Below are positions 1-8,456 of a stretch of DNA of 64,000 nucleotides, one piece after another. Both the position numbers and the translations under genes were made by a program. Positions within the stretch are counted from its first letter, which is position 1. The number at the start of each line of letters is the position of its first letter. The notes under the pieces are model-generated. The model searched no databases. It was given only the letters and a program-made list of their open reading frames with translations, and was not told the DNA's origin. The stretch is taken from the NCBI GenBank assembly GCA_027214125.1, contig JAPWHF010000008.1, positions 62,001 through 126,000 of the forward strand. The letters run 5' to 3'. This DNA comes from Zoogloeaceae bacterium G21618-S1 (lineage in GTDB: Bacteria; Pseudomonadota; Gammaproteobacteria; Burkholderiales; Rhodocyclaceae).

Positions 1-1651
1 CATCAGCGACCTTGCTGACGGACAGCCGTTTGTCCCGCAACAGGCCGACGGCACGGCGCTGGATCTGGCTGCCCTGGCGACAGCGCTGAACAGTACCGAC
101 GCCAGCTCAGTGAGCGGCGCACTGGCCGTCTTTGACCAGGCCTATGGCAACACCGCGCTGGATCTCACCGCTCTGAAGCCTGCAGGGGGCGTCAGCGCTT
201 CCGCCTGGCAATGGTTCCGTGGCGCGGTGGGCGTCAATGGCGGCAGCTCGGCACTGGCCGGGTTTGTGCGGTTCTATTCACAGGCGCAGTACGAAGGCCG
301 CTTTGGTGAGCCCTTCGATGCGATGGCGCATTTTCGCGCCTCGTCGCTGTGGATCGAGGCGACGGTCGCCGATCGCATTCTCACGGCCGGCCATCTCGAC
401 GACGTGGCCGACATCAGCCTGATTGACGCCCAGGGGATGTCGCTGCACGTGTTCAATGGCGACGACGCACTTCAGCCCTACAGCCCATGGGCCGGCACCC
501 TGATCTTCCAGTACCTGGGCGTCGTGGACAGCTTCAAAAGCTGGCTGCTCAGCCCCGGCACCGTCGCGCAGTTCGGTGACATGGCCGGCGACTTCAAGAG
601 CATCCCCGGCACCTACGACCTGATCGCAGCAGTCGCCGCCAGTCAGGCAGTACCGCAAGCCGTCTATCAGGGCTTGGCACGGCAACTGGACGACATTGTC
701 AGCCAGGTGGACCTCTCGCGAGAACAGACCGCCCAGCGCCTGTCGGACATGCGCGCCGCGGCGAACCAGTTCTTCAAGGACACCTACGGCGACTTGCTGA
801 GCACCGACATCTTTGCCCCGGGTGAGCGTTTGCCGCTCTACGACCCCTCCGCGCTGCTCAACAGTCCCGCGGTGCAGGATCGGTCGGTGAATTACCTGAT
901 CGGCTCAATCTACGATGATCGCGGAGAAAACGCGCTCCGTGGCACAGACGGTTCCGATGTCATCCATGCTGGCCCCGGAAACGATCAGGTGTATGGCGAT
1001 GACGGGAATGATCTACTCGACGGCGGCCAGGGCAACGATCGTCTGTGGGGCAATGCCGGCGACGACGCCATCGCCGGCGGGGATGGCAACGACCGTCTTC
1101 ACGGTGGTGCGGGCAATGACCGCATGCGGGGCGACGACGGCAAGGACCGGCTGTATGGCGGCGCTGGCAATGATGTCCTTTGGGGCGGAAACGGCAACGA
1201 TCGGCTCGACGGCGGAAGAGGCAACGATGTTCTTGTCGGTGGCGGCGGCAACGACCTGCTGGTCGGCGGCGCCGGTAGCGACACCTACTGGTTTGATCGC
1301 GCCAGCGGACGAGACGAAATCAATGAACGCCCGTGCGACCGCGGCATTGATGAAATTCGCCTCGGAGACGGCATTGGCCTTGCCGACCTGGCATTTTCCC
1401 GGCACGGGGCAGATCTTGTGATGACGCTACGCGATAGCGACGCGCGTCTGACCATCGACCACTGGTACGGCCCCCAGGGACGCCCCATCGAACGACTGAC
1501 TTTTGCCAATGGCACGTCGCTCATCGCCGTGCAGGCCGACCGGCTCATCCAGGCCATGAGCGCATTCGGAGTCGGCGCCCCCGCCGCTTTGTCGGCAACG
1601 GTCACACACCCCACAACCGACACGTCCTTGCTTGGCGTCGGCGTCGCCTGA
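1..1651 (+). CDS. RTX-type calcium-binding protein, 5' end outside the window
   Basis: The reading frame is already open at base 2 and the first in-window GTG (110) is internal, so the gene is truncated by the window edge. The visible part (about 549 residues) has an alpha-helical N-terminal region, then about 13 glycine/aspartate-rich nonapeptides of the GGxGxDxLx type, then a C-terminal segment (DEIRLGDGI, LADLAFSRHG, LTIDHWY, IERLTFANG) typical of haemolysin-related C-terminal domains. RTX proteins are usually exported by type I secretion and fold on binding calcium outside the cell. There is no signal peptide in the visible part and no type I secretion gene nearby. What the N-terminal part does (adhesin, S-layer, enzyme) cannot be told from here. 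Confidence 0.85.
   Translation, partial: ISDLADGQPFVPQQADGTALDLAALATALNSTDASSVSGALAVFDQAYGNTALDLTALKPAGGVSASAWQWFRGAVGVNGGSSALAGFVRFYSQAQYEGRFGEPFDAMAHFRASSLWIEATVADRILTAGHLDDVADISLIDAQGMSLHVFNGDDALQPYSPWAGTLIFQYLGVVDSFKSWLLSPGTVAQFGDMAGDFKSIPGTYDLIAAVAASQAVPQAVYQGLARQLDDIVSQVDLSREQTAQRLSDMRAAANQFFKDTYGDLLSTDIFAPGERLPLYDPSALLNSPAVQDRSVNYLIGSIYDDRGENALRGTDGSDVIHAGPGNDQVYGDDGNDLLDGGQGNDRLWGNAGDDAIAGGDGNDRLHGGAGNDRMRGDDGKDRLYGGAGNDVLWGGNGNDRLDGGRGNDVLVGGGGNDLLVGGAGSDTYWFDRASGRDEINERPCDRGIDEIRLGDGIGLADLAFSRHGADLVMTLRDSDARLTIDHWYGPQGRPIERLTFANGTSLIAVQADRLIQAMSAFGVGAPAALSATVTHPTTDTSLLGVGVA
941..1294 (+). repeat. RTX nonapeptide repeat tract (about 13 x 27 bp)
   Basis: In-frame tandem 27-bp units encode GGxGNDxLx calcium-binding turns, starting at GTDGSDVIH and ending at GGAGSDTYW. 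The units differ in DNA sequence but keep the Gly and Asp positions, as expected of a functional beta-roll. Confidence 0.85.
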
Positions 1652-1682
1652 GACCAATCGATTCACAACCGCGAGACCCCTC

Positions 1683-2099
1683 ATGGAAACACTCAAACAA
1701 CGTATTCACGCCCTTGCCGGCCCGCTTCAACTCATACACGTCGCCACCATCGACGGCGATCGACCCAAGGTCCGTCCGGTGGTAGGCAAGGCGGATGAGG
1801 ATCTGCTCATCCGCTTCAGTACTCACCTGGACTCCGACAAGGTCGGCCAGATACGTGCCAATCCACAGGTGCACGTCACCCTGGGCGCCAAGGACCCCAT
1901 GTCTCAAACCTGGCTGCAGATTGACGGCCTGGCGGAAGTAAGCACCGACCGCGCCGAGCGCGAGGCGTTCTGGTTCGACCAACTGCGCGCCTACGTGTCG
2001 GGGGTGGACGACCCACGCTACAGCGTGGTGATCATTCGACCAAGCCGTATTGAACTTCACCAGGCAGGGCACCCGCAGCCCGAGATATGGCAACCCTGA
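1683..2099 (+). CDS. Pyridoxamine 5'-phosphate oxidase-family flavin/F420-type oxidoreductase
   Basis: 138 residues. The sequence shows the small split-barrel pattern of the PNPOx-like family: an N-terminal helix, then IHVATIDGDRPKVRPVV, a strand pair ending LLIRFSTHLDS, a helix with QIRANPQVHVTL, and WLQIDGLAEV. Family members bind FMN (or heme/F420) and are usually small reductases or stress proteins; the substrate cannot be inferred. I chose the ATG at 1683 over an in-frame TTG at 1632 because the latter lies inside the preceding gene and adds an atypical Ser/Thr-rich leader. It follows the RTX gene by about 30 bp and could share its transcript. Confidence 0.7.
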   Translation: METLKQRIHALAGPLQLIHVATIDGDRPKVRPVVGKADEDLLIRFSTHLDSDKVGQIRANPQVHVTLGAKDPMSQTWLQIDGLAEVSTDRAEREAFWFDQLRAYVSGVDDPRYSVVIIRPSRIELHQAGHPQPEIWQP

Positions 2100-2299
2100 C
2101 AAGGCCACGCCGACATACTCTGTTGTCATTTTCCGGGCATCGATCACACACCCGTTAGGTATCCTGTCGACCTTCTTTCCGAAAGCGCGACTCCGAACGC
2201 CAGGCGCTCGGAATCGCGCATCCATGACGCCGTTGAACTGACCTCGCGCCAAGCGAAAATCTGTACGCGTCGGAAAAATCTCGATCTGGAGCCATCGAC

Positions 2300-3037
2300 A
2301 TGGCCAATAGCGTTCGCAATCACCCACCGACCCTGGACGGTATGTTCCGCCTGTTTTCGCTCTGCAACCAGAGCCGGACAGTCACCCAGTTCGTCGACGA
2401 GGTCCACCCGCTGCTCGACGAACTGATTCCGCACGCCGCTTTCATATGTGGCACGGCCAGCACCGACGACATGACAGTGGTCAATGCCATCAATGTGAGC
2501 TTTCCGGTCGGCTATCTGAACGACATCTCCGACGCTCAAGGCCGGATCGACAGCCCCATGGTGCGTACCTGGCTGGAGACCAACGCCCCGGTGTATTACG
2601 ACGGCAGTTGTACTTCACCCTGGCCCTACACCGTCCCGCCTGACTGGCAGACCATACTGCAGCGTCATGGCTTGCGAAATCTGGCCTCACACGGCCTGAT
2701 CGACCGCAGTGCCAAGGTGGCCAGCTATTTCTGCCTGGGCAACCTGGACGGCTGGGATACGCGCATCGAAGAGACCCTGTCGATCGCCGTCCCTCACCTG
2801 CACCGCGCCTTGGTCAACCTCTGCCCGCAGCACACCCATGCGCCGAGCCTGCTGTCATCGCGCGAACGCGAAGTGCTCGATTTGGTGGGTGACGGAAAAA
2901 CCAACCGCCAAGTGGCTCAGGTGCTCGGCATCAGCCCCTGGACGATCAAGGTCCACATGCGCAACATCATGGCCAAACTTGAAGTGTCCACGCGCAGTCA
3001 TGCGGTTGCCAAGTCCATTCGCCTCTACGCCAGATAA
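2300..3037 (+). CDS. LuxR-type transcriptional regulator, EpsA-like
   Basis: 245 residues. The C-terminal 60 residues are a LuxR/FixJ helix-turn-helix (LSSREREVLDLVGDGKTN, QVAQVLGISPWTIKVHMRNI, MAKLEVSTRSHAVAK). The N-terminal 180 residues are not an obvious autoinducer-binding or receiver domain. The layout, and the phrase HGLRNLASHGLID before the HTH, resemble EpsA regulators associated with exosortase/PEP-CTERM exopolysaccharide loci. That link is from memory of the family and not proven here, though a PEP-CTERM substrate gene lies about 17 kb away. It is monocistronic, ending 234 bp before the siderophore receptor. Confidence 0.75.
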   Translation: MANSVRNHPPTLDGMFRLFSLCNQSRTVTQFVDEVHPLLDELIPHAAFICGTASTDDMTVVNAINVSFPVGYLNDISDAQGRIDSPMVRTWLETNAPVYYDGSCTSPWPYTVPPDWQTILQRHGLRNLASHGLIDRSAKVASYFCLGNLDGWDTRIEETLSIAVPHLHRALVNLCPQHTHAPSLLSSREREVLDLVGDGKTNRQVAQVLGISPWTIKVHMRNIMAKLEVSTRSHAVAKSIRLYAR

Positions 3038-3188
3038 TCGCCCCTGCGATCGCTGATATCGAGATGCCGTGCCCGTCAGGCAGTCTTCAGCCCCAACCCA
3101 CATCGGATGCAGCGCCCGCCGGGCGTGATCCGAATCACGTCCGACACACGCTCCTGCTTTTCAGTGCCGGTGCAAGCAACGCATACTC

Positions 3189-3212
3189 TGCATAAAGAAA
3201 TAAATGTATGCA
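3189..3212. promoter_or_regulatory. Inverted repeat upstream of the siderophore receptor
   Basis: TGCATA and TATGCA form 6-bp arms around a 12-bp AT-rich centre, 60 bp before the receptor start, in an otherwise GC-rich leader. It could be an operator or part of the promoter. It does not match a Fur box well. Confidence 0.3.
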
Positions 3213-3271
3213 GTGCGGCATCCATTGGCACCTCGGCCATTGGCGACAAGAACAAAAAGAATACCCAATCC

Positions 3272-5299
3272 ATGATCCGGTCAGCACAATCAGTGCGTGG
3301 CGTGCTGCTCATGAGCGCGCTCGCAGCCATCACCTCACCGTTACTCGGCGCGCCACTACCCACCACGCCAACCCTCATCGTCCGTGCCAGCACCTTTGCA
3401 AGCACCTCGACCAGCGCGGGAAGTTGGGATGGAGCGCTACCACTTTCCGATCAGGCGACCTCCACCACAGAACTCGACCTTAAAGCCCCTGCGCTCACCA
3501 CGGCCGAGCGTATCGAGGACCTTGTCCCCTATCTACCCGACACCCTGCCCGCCATCAACAACGCCGGCATGAGCAGCGCCCTGCTGGTGCGCGGCTTCGC
3601 GCTCACCCGATTCCACATCGACGGCCTGCCCGACATCCAGCGTTTGTATGTGCGCGACCTGACCACGGTAGCGCGTATTGAAGTACAGCGTGGGCCGGAC
3701 GCCGTCATGCACGGCATCACCGACCCCGGCGGCGTTGTCGAATACATCGGCAAGGCGCCGTCGTTTACACCCATGCACCACGTCAGCCAGTCGCTCGGCG
3801 ACCACGGTCTGTCGCGCAGCACCATCGATCTCACCGGCCCGATCAGCAACGAAGTCGCTTATCGAATCGTCGCTTCGGCCCATGAAGGCGAGACCCACCC
3901 CGGCGGACTCACCGACGACCGCCGGGTCGGCCTCGCCGCGCTGAGCTGGGCTTATCGCGACGGCGGCGCCGTCACCGTGTCGACCGAAGAGCAGCGCAAT
4001 CGCCGGCCCTTCCTGTTCGGCACCGTCATCACCGACCACGGTGTGCAATACGACCGCCTGTATGCCTCCGACCATCAGCACAATGACCGACGCTACCGGC
4101 GCACCACGCTCCAGTGGGAAGACGCCGTGTCCGAGCGGCTCACCCTCTCGGCCCGCTATGCCGAAAGCGAGGTCAATCGTGACGAGACACTCATCGGTTT
4201 CTGGTCGCTACGCAATCAGGACTCGCTCTGGGGCTACGCCACCCGCTATCGCGACCGCTACACCCAGACAAACTGGCGGCTCGACGCCCGCCTGAAACTC
4301 GGCACACACACGCTGATCGCAGGGCGCGACGACAACCGCCAGCACGTCGATTTCACCGGCACACAGAGCATCGGCGGCTTTACAATCTCGATCGCGAACC
4401 CCGACTTCAGCGGCGTAGATTACGGCAGCCTGGCCACCAGCAACCGCTTCAAGCGCGAATCGCACCGAGACACCAGCTGGTTCATTGGCGACCACATTGC
4501 ACTGAGCGAGGCGCTAGACCTGAGCATCGGCGCACGACAAATGCACCACGCCATCGCCTCCGGCGCAGCACTCTCGCCAGCTGGCGAAGGCGACAATCTG
4601 AGCTGGCACCTCGGCCTGGTCGGACGACCCGCTGCGGGCTTCAAGGCACACGCGGCGCTATCGACCGGCACCACGCCAAACGTCGGCACCACGCGCGGCG
4701 GCCGCTTCCTGCCAGCTCAGCGCACGCGCCAGGCTGAGCTCGGCCTGCAATGGCAAGGCGCGGACGGCATCACCCTGGGCGGCGCGATCTACCGCGCAAT
4801 GCTTGAAAACCTGCCCATGACCGACCCGCTCGACAAGACCGCCAAAATCTCGGCCGGTCGCCGCCGAATCAAAGGCATGGAGCTGACCGGCCGCCTCGAT
4901 CACGGCCCCTGGGCCATCAGCGCCCATGGCAGCTGGCGCGCCACACGACAAGTGGTGAGCACCGCCAGTTGGCTGGGCGACGCGTTTCCGGGCGTACCGG
5001 CCTTCAGTGCCGGACTGTCACTTGCGCACACCTTGCCCGCGGTTGCCGGCTACCCGCTCACCGCCCGACTCGATGCCGTGCACGTAGGCGAACGCCATGG
5101 CGACGCTGCCAACAGCTTCAAGGTGCGCGGCTATCGCCGCTACGACATCGGCCTGCATACAAAACACGGGCGATACGACCTGGACCTGGCGGTTCGCAAC
5201 GCCTTCGATACCCGTTACATTGCCGCAATCAGCGCAAAGGACGATGTCTATCAGGGCGAACGCCAACGCATCATCGCCACGCTCAGCAGCACGTTCTAA
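3272..5299 (+). CDS. TonB-dependent siderophore receptor
   Basis: About 675 residues from the ATG at 3272, which begins a signal peptide (MIRSAQSVRGVLLMSALAA, cleavage near LLGAPLP). An in-frame ATG at 3107 would add a polar 55-residue leader and is unlikely. A plug domain follows (LLVRGFALTRFHIDGLPDIQ, VARIEVQRGPDAVMHGI, GGVVEYIGKAP), then a long beta-barrel ending in the TonB-receptor C-terminal pattern (DLDLAVRNAFDTRYIA, final aromatic Phe). The protein sits in the outer membrane and imports ferric siderophores using TonB energy; the ligand is unknown. No siderophore synthesis genes or cognate FecIR pair are adjacent. Its 3' end is 9 bp from the convergent HTH gene. Confidence 0.9.
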   Translation: MIRSAQSVRGVLLMSALAAITSPLLGAPLPTTPTLIVRASTFASTSTSAGSWDGALPLSDQATSTTELDLKAPALTTAERIEDLVPYLPDTLPAINNAGMSSALLVRGFALTRFHIDGLPDIQRLYVRDLTTVARIEVQRGPDAVMHGITDPGGVVEYIGKAPSFTPMHHVSQSLGDHGLSRSTIDLTGPISNEVAYRIVASAHEGETHPGGLTDDRRVGLAALSWAYRDGGAVTVSTEEQRNRRPFLFGTVITDHGVQYDRLYASDHQHNDRRYRRTTLQWEDAVSERLTLSARYAESEVNRDETLIGFWSLRNQDSLWGYATRYRDRYTQTNWRLDARLKLGTHTLIAGRDDNRQHVDFTGTQSIGGFTISIANPDFSGVDYGSLATSNRFKRESHRDTSWFIGDHIALSEALDLSIGARQMHHAIASGAALSPAGEGDNLSWHLGLVGRPAAGFKAHAALSTGTTPNVGTTRGGRFLPAQRTRQAELGLQWQGADGITLGGAIYRAMLENLPMTDPLDKTAKISAGRRRIKGMELTGRLDHGPWAISAHGSWRATRQVVSTASWLGDAFPGVPAFSAGLSLAHTLPAVAGYPLTARLDAVHVGERHGDAANSFKVRGYRRYDIGLHTKHGRYDLDLAVRNAFDTRYIAAISAKDDVYQGERQRIIATLSSTF

Positions 5300-5308
5300 C
5301 GCCCGGTC

Positions 5309-5995
5309 TCAGAAATCTGGCGTGAGAGGCGCGGCATAGCCGGCCGATGTGGCCAGGCTGGTCACCCGCACCTTCACCCACACACCGCGCGCACCTGGAA
5401 AACTGAAACTGCCATCGGCGTTGACCAGCTTCCAGTATGACAAAACCGTGGCCGGCGCTGATGGCGCTGTAAAGCCCATCGATATCTGAACCAAGGCCCC
5501 CGGGGCGGTTTCGGGCACTGCCACCCGCGACGCATCGGGCAACAGATTGGGCGCCAGCTCCATCTGATCACCCGTCGCCAACAGCACTGTCAGGGTCTCG
5601 TCCTGGCACACCAGGGAACGGCCGACCCACGGTACTGAACCCACGTTCTGCACCTCCCAAGTCTTGACGAAGCGCTGCCCGGGCAATACCAGCTCACCAT
5701 CGGCGTAGTTCACATCGCGCACAAAGGCACTGCGGTCGCCGGGCCGCTGGGCTCCGGTGTGGTGATCACGTGCGACCGGCGCAGCGTCAAAAATGAGCTG
5801 CAGCAGACGCATCGGGTGCACACCCAGCACCCCGGCAACCGCCACGACGGTCGGGAGTGTCGGCAGCTTGCCGTGATTCAGCGCCAGATCATACAGCGTC
5901 TGGCGGCTGATGCCGGCCTCCCGGCACAGCGCGGTCAACGAAAAGCCCCGCTCACGGCAGCGTTGGCGAATATAAGCATCGAGCGGATTGGGCAT
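5309..5995 (-). CDS. XRE-type HTH protein with C-terminal NBR1-like Ig domain
   Basis: 228 residues from the ATG at 5995 (MPNPLDAYIRQRC); the frame is open further upstream, but that region has no typical domain. Residues 8-60 are a Cro/CI-type helix-turn-helix (GFSLTALCREAGISRQTLYDL). After a linker, residues 95-215 match the Ig-like domain of NBR1 (NYADGELVLPGQRFVKTWEV, QNVGSVPWVGRSLVCQD, a conserved late segment SYWKLVNADGSFSFPG, then a terminal strand VWVKVRV). In eukaryotes this domain belongs to autophagy receptors; bacterial HTH fusions exist in databases, but I know of no established function. It probably binds DNA and uses the Ig domain for protein contacts. It diverges from the secreted YbjN-domain gene at 6135. 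Confidence 0.75.
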   Translation of the reverse strand: MPNPLDAYIRQRCRERGFSLTALCREAGISRQTLYDLALNHGKLPTLPTVVAVAGVLGVHPMRLLQLIFDAAPVARDHHTGAQRPGDRSAFVRDVNYADGELVLPGQRFVKTWEVQNVGSVPWVGRSLVCQDETLTVLLATGDQMELAPNLLPDASRVAVPETAPGALVQISMGFTAPSAPATVLSYWKLVNADGSFSFPGARGVWVKVRVTSLATSAGYAAPLTPDF

Positions 5996-6134
5996 GGGAT
6001 TCCTCTGGCCGCGTGCGTGAACAAATGCCACATTCAGGGCGGCTCGTCCAGCGAAATGGACAACTCCCATTTTAGACTCATGGTCAATGCTTATCACCTC
6101 GGCCACGACCCACCCATCATCATAGGACCGCACC

Positions 6135-6602
6135 ATGAAAGCCATTTTGAAATCCCTCATCCTCGCCGCCACCGTAGGCCTGAGCACACCTGTGCTTGCC
6201 ACCACCATGGTCGATGGCAGCGACCCGGACCAGATCATGAACATCGCGCGGGGCTTCGGCTCGGCCACCCTGAGCACCGATAAAGGTGGCGATCCGCGGA
6301 TCAATGGCCGCATCGACGGCACAAGCTACATGATTCTGTTCTATGGCTGCCGGGATAACAAAAAATGCAGCGAGATCCAGTTCAACGCGTACTGGTCGGG
6401 CAAAAAAGTGTCGCTTGAAACAATCAACAAGTGGAACCACGAAAAGAAGTTCGGCAAGGCGTTTCTTGACGACGACAAAGACCCCTTCCTGCAGATGACG
6501 GTCAACCTCGACAAGGGCGTGAGCTACGGCAACCTCGAAGACACCTTCGACTACTGGAACCGCGTGCTGTCCTCCTTCCAGAAGACGGTCATCAAAGACT
6601 GA
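6135..6602 (+). CDS. Secreted YbjN-domain protein
   Basis: 155 residues. Signal peptide MKAILKSLILAATVGLSTPVLA with cleavage near ATT. The mature part follows the YbjN pattern: DPDQIMNIARGFGSATL, GGDPRINGRIDGTSYMILFY, the pair GC...KC around the central strand, IQFNAYW, then INKWNHEKKFGKAFLDD and a C-terminal amphipathic helix. YbjN proteins resemble type III secretion chaperones in fold; the exported versions have no fixed function. A Shine-Dalgarno-like AGGA precedes the ATG. It diverges from the HTH-NBR1 gene across a 139-bp gap. Confidence 0.75.
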   Translation: MKAILKSLILAATVGLSTPVLATTMVDGSDPDQIMNIARGFGSATLSTDKGGDPRINGRIDGTSYMILFYGCRDNKKCSEIQFNAYWSGKKVSLETINKWNHEKKFGKAFLDDDKDPFLQMTVNLDKGVSYGNLEDTFDYWNRVLSSFQKTVIKD

Positions 6603-6777
6603 TGCTCCCATTGGGCCGAGATGCACCGCCGATCCGGAACCACAGCTCGGCTCACCGGACGCAGCCACCCCCGGCGCCTTGCAACGCAAGGCAACGGACA
6701 GTCTCACGCCAACTCGGGCGACGCAGGACTTGCGCTGCACAAGTCGCCTACACATTCCTTGAACGAAGAGAGGCACA

Positions 6778-7098
6778 ATGATTATCTGGGGCTCCGGTGG
6801 GGGCGGTAAAGACTTGGGACAAATCGAACTGCGCAATTGTCCGACATGCGAAAAGACACGCCCTTTCCATCTGTACATCCAATACAAATACGCCCATCTC
6901 TACTACCTGAGGTGGGTAACGAGCCGCAAATACCATCTTGCCTGCGACGTCTGCCATCGCGGCGTCGAGCTTGAGACAAAAGCGGTTGAAGCCAAACTCG
7001 AAAAAGACCCGATCCCGTTCATGACCCGGTTCGGCTGGACATTTCTGGTGGGGCTCGTCGCGATCGGCGTTTTGGCAATCAACGTCGGAAAGCACTGA
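6778..7098 (+). CDS. Small zinc-ribbon membrane protein
   Basis: 106 residues, preceded by GAGAGG at a suitable distance. It carries two CxxC knuckles (CPTCEKTRPF and CDVCHRG), which would form a zinc ribbon, and ends in one hydrophobic helix (WTFLVGLVAIGVLAIN) near the C-terminus. The likely topology is a cytoplasmic zinc ribbon tethered to the inner membrane by a tail anchor. The function is unknown. GC content is lower than in neighbouring genes. Confidence 0.65.
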   Translation: MIIWGSGGGGKDLGQIELRNCPTCEKTRPFHLYIQYKYAHLYYLRWVTSRKYHLACDVCHRGVELETKAVEAKLEKDPIPFMTRFGWTFLVGLVAIGVLAINVGKH

Positions 7099-7607
7099 CC
7101 CCGGCCGAATCGAAGCAATGACGCTGGGCACCAGATTGCACAGCCGCGGCTATCCCGGACTTCCTGTCAACAACGAGGAGACCTTCACACGAACAATCAC
7201 GGCGGACTCCCCGCTCTTGTGCTTTTGACGGTTTCGAACCTTATCTTCGCCGCGACAAAAGAGGTCAATGGTTTCGCAGCCACGATCCTGATCGCCACCA
7301 TCATCGTTCGGGCGTTGTCCATTCAATTGTGCGGCGCAGGCAGAGGCTGGATCATTTTGGGGCACGACCACTCTCAAACCTCGTCCTGATGTCTGTACCG
7401 CCGCTCTTCTGGTGAGCACCCGCGACCGCTACGAAAACATCCAACCCCGCACGTACAGCAAACGTGACACGCTCGCTGTTTGCCACAACCATTGGCAGGC
7501 GCCTAGGAGAGGCCACACGGTCGTCGTCGCAAAACCGTTGTGGCACGAGTTCGGTTCCGAGGCATGGCGGAGTCCATGGATAAGGCGCGTCCGATAGCGC
7601 GCCGTAT
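7099..7607. other. 509-bp stretch without a conventional gene
   Basis: Between the zinc-ribbon gene and the end of napH. Apart from the possible ACG-started membrane peptide at 7189, I see no convincing ORF, terminator or repeat here. Confidence 0.5.
7189..7389 (+). CDS. Possible two-helix membrane peptide with an ACG start (or start-codon mutant)
   Basis: A strong Shine-Dalgarno (GAGGAG at 7175-7180) is followed after 8 bases by ACG, not ATG, and then 65 further sense codons. The encoded peptide has two hydrophobic stretches (LPALVLLTVSNLIFAA and FAATILIATIIVRALSIQLC), as in small bacterial membrane proteins. It is either a gene whose ATG mutated to ACG, a rare ACG initiation, or chance. 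The ribosome site and clean hydrophobic pattern argue against pure chance. Confidence 0.3.
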   Translation, partial: TNNHGGLPALVLLTVSNLIFAATKEVNGFAATILIATIIVRALSIQLCGAGRGWIILGHDHSQTSS

Positions 7608-8456
7608 CTACACCTTGGCGCCTTCCGCAGCGATGCGAACCACCCGGCGCGAGCCGAACGCAAACACGTCCTCATCACACGCATCGATGCAGCGCCCACA
7701 GTTGAGGCAATCGCCGCTGAGAATGACCGGTGAGCCGTTCGGATCAGCGGGTTTGAGCGCCGGCGCAATCACCTGCGGCTCTGGGCAGATACGAAAGCAG
7801 TCGCCGCAGTCGGTGCATTGCGCCCGCCGGGCCGCGTTGACCCGCAACACCGACACCTTGCCGACCAGCCCATAAAATGCACCGACCGGGCACACATGAC
7901 CGCACCAGCCATGCGCGCTCACCAGCAGATCAAAGGCAAACACCGCCACAATCAGCACCCAGCCCGCACCCATGCCGAAGACGATGCCCCGTTGCAGCAC
8001 GGTGATCGGGTTGAGCAGCTCCCACACGATGCTGCCCGATACCCATGACGCCACAAGAATGGCGCCCAGCAGTACCCACCGCGTCCGCCGCCGCATCTGC
8101 CAACCACGCCCCAGGCCCATCGCCCGGCGCAACCCGGCCGCCAGATCGGTGACCAGGTTGAGCGGGCACACCCAGGCGCAATAGCTGCGCCCGCCGAGTA
8201 ACGCGTACGCCAACAGCACCAGCGCCGCCCCCGACAGCGCCGCGATCTGCGCGCCATGCCCGGCGACCAGCGCCTGCAACAACACCAGCGGATCGGTGAG
8301 CGCAATGGTGTCGAGCACCACGCTCGAGGCCAGGTTGCCGCGCAGCATCCACACCCCGAACCACGGCCCGGCCAGAAACGCGGCCAACAAACCCAATTGG
8401 CTGAATCGCCGAAGCAGCAGCCAGCGATGCCGGGCCAGCCAATGACGACGCGCCAT
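7608..8456 (-). CDS. napH: Quinol dehydrogenase membrane component NapH
   Basis: 282 residues. Four to five membrane segments; two CxxxCP motifs (Cys93/97 in CAWVCP, Cys185/189 in CGHVCP) facing the membrane boundary as in NapH; then two ferredoxin-type 4Fe-4S clusters (Cys214/217/220/224 and Cys250/253/256/260). NapH oxidises menaquinol or ubiquinol and passes electrons through NapG to a periplasmic acceptor, classically nitrate reductase NapAB. The ATG overlaps the napG stop as ATGA, so the two are translationally coupled. No napA, B, C, D or F occurs in the window. Confidence 0.88.
   Translation of the reverse strand: MARRHWLARHRWLLLRRFSQLGLLAAFLAGPWFGVWMLRGNLASSVVLDTIALTDPLVLLQALVAGHGAQIAALSGAALVLLAYALLGGRSYCAWVCPLNLVTDLAAGLRRAMGLGRGWQMRRRTRWVLLGAILVASWVSGSIVWELLNPITVLQRGIVFGMGAGWVLIVAVFAFDLLVSAHGWCGHVCPVGAFYGLVGKVSVLRVNAARRAQCTDCGDCFRICPEPQVIAPALKPADPNGSPVILSGDCLNCGRCIDACDEDVFAFGSRRVVRIAAEGAKV

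Noticed and set aside
941-1294. CRISPR-like regular repeats
   Set aside because: 27-bp periodicity is coding RTX nonapeptides; units are diverged and have no spacers.
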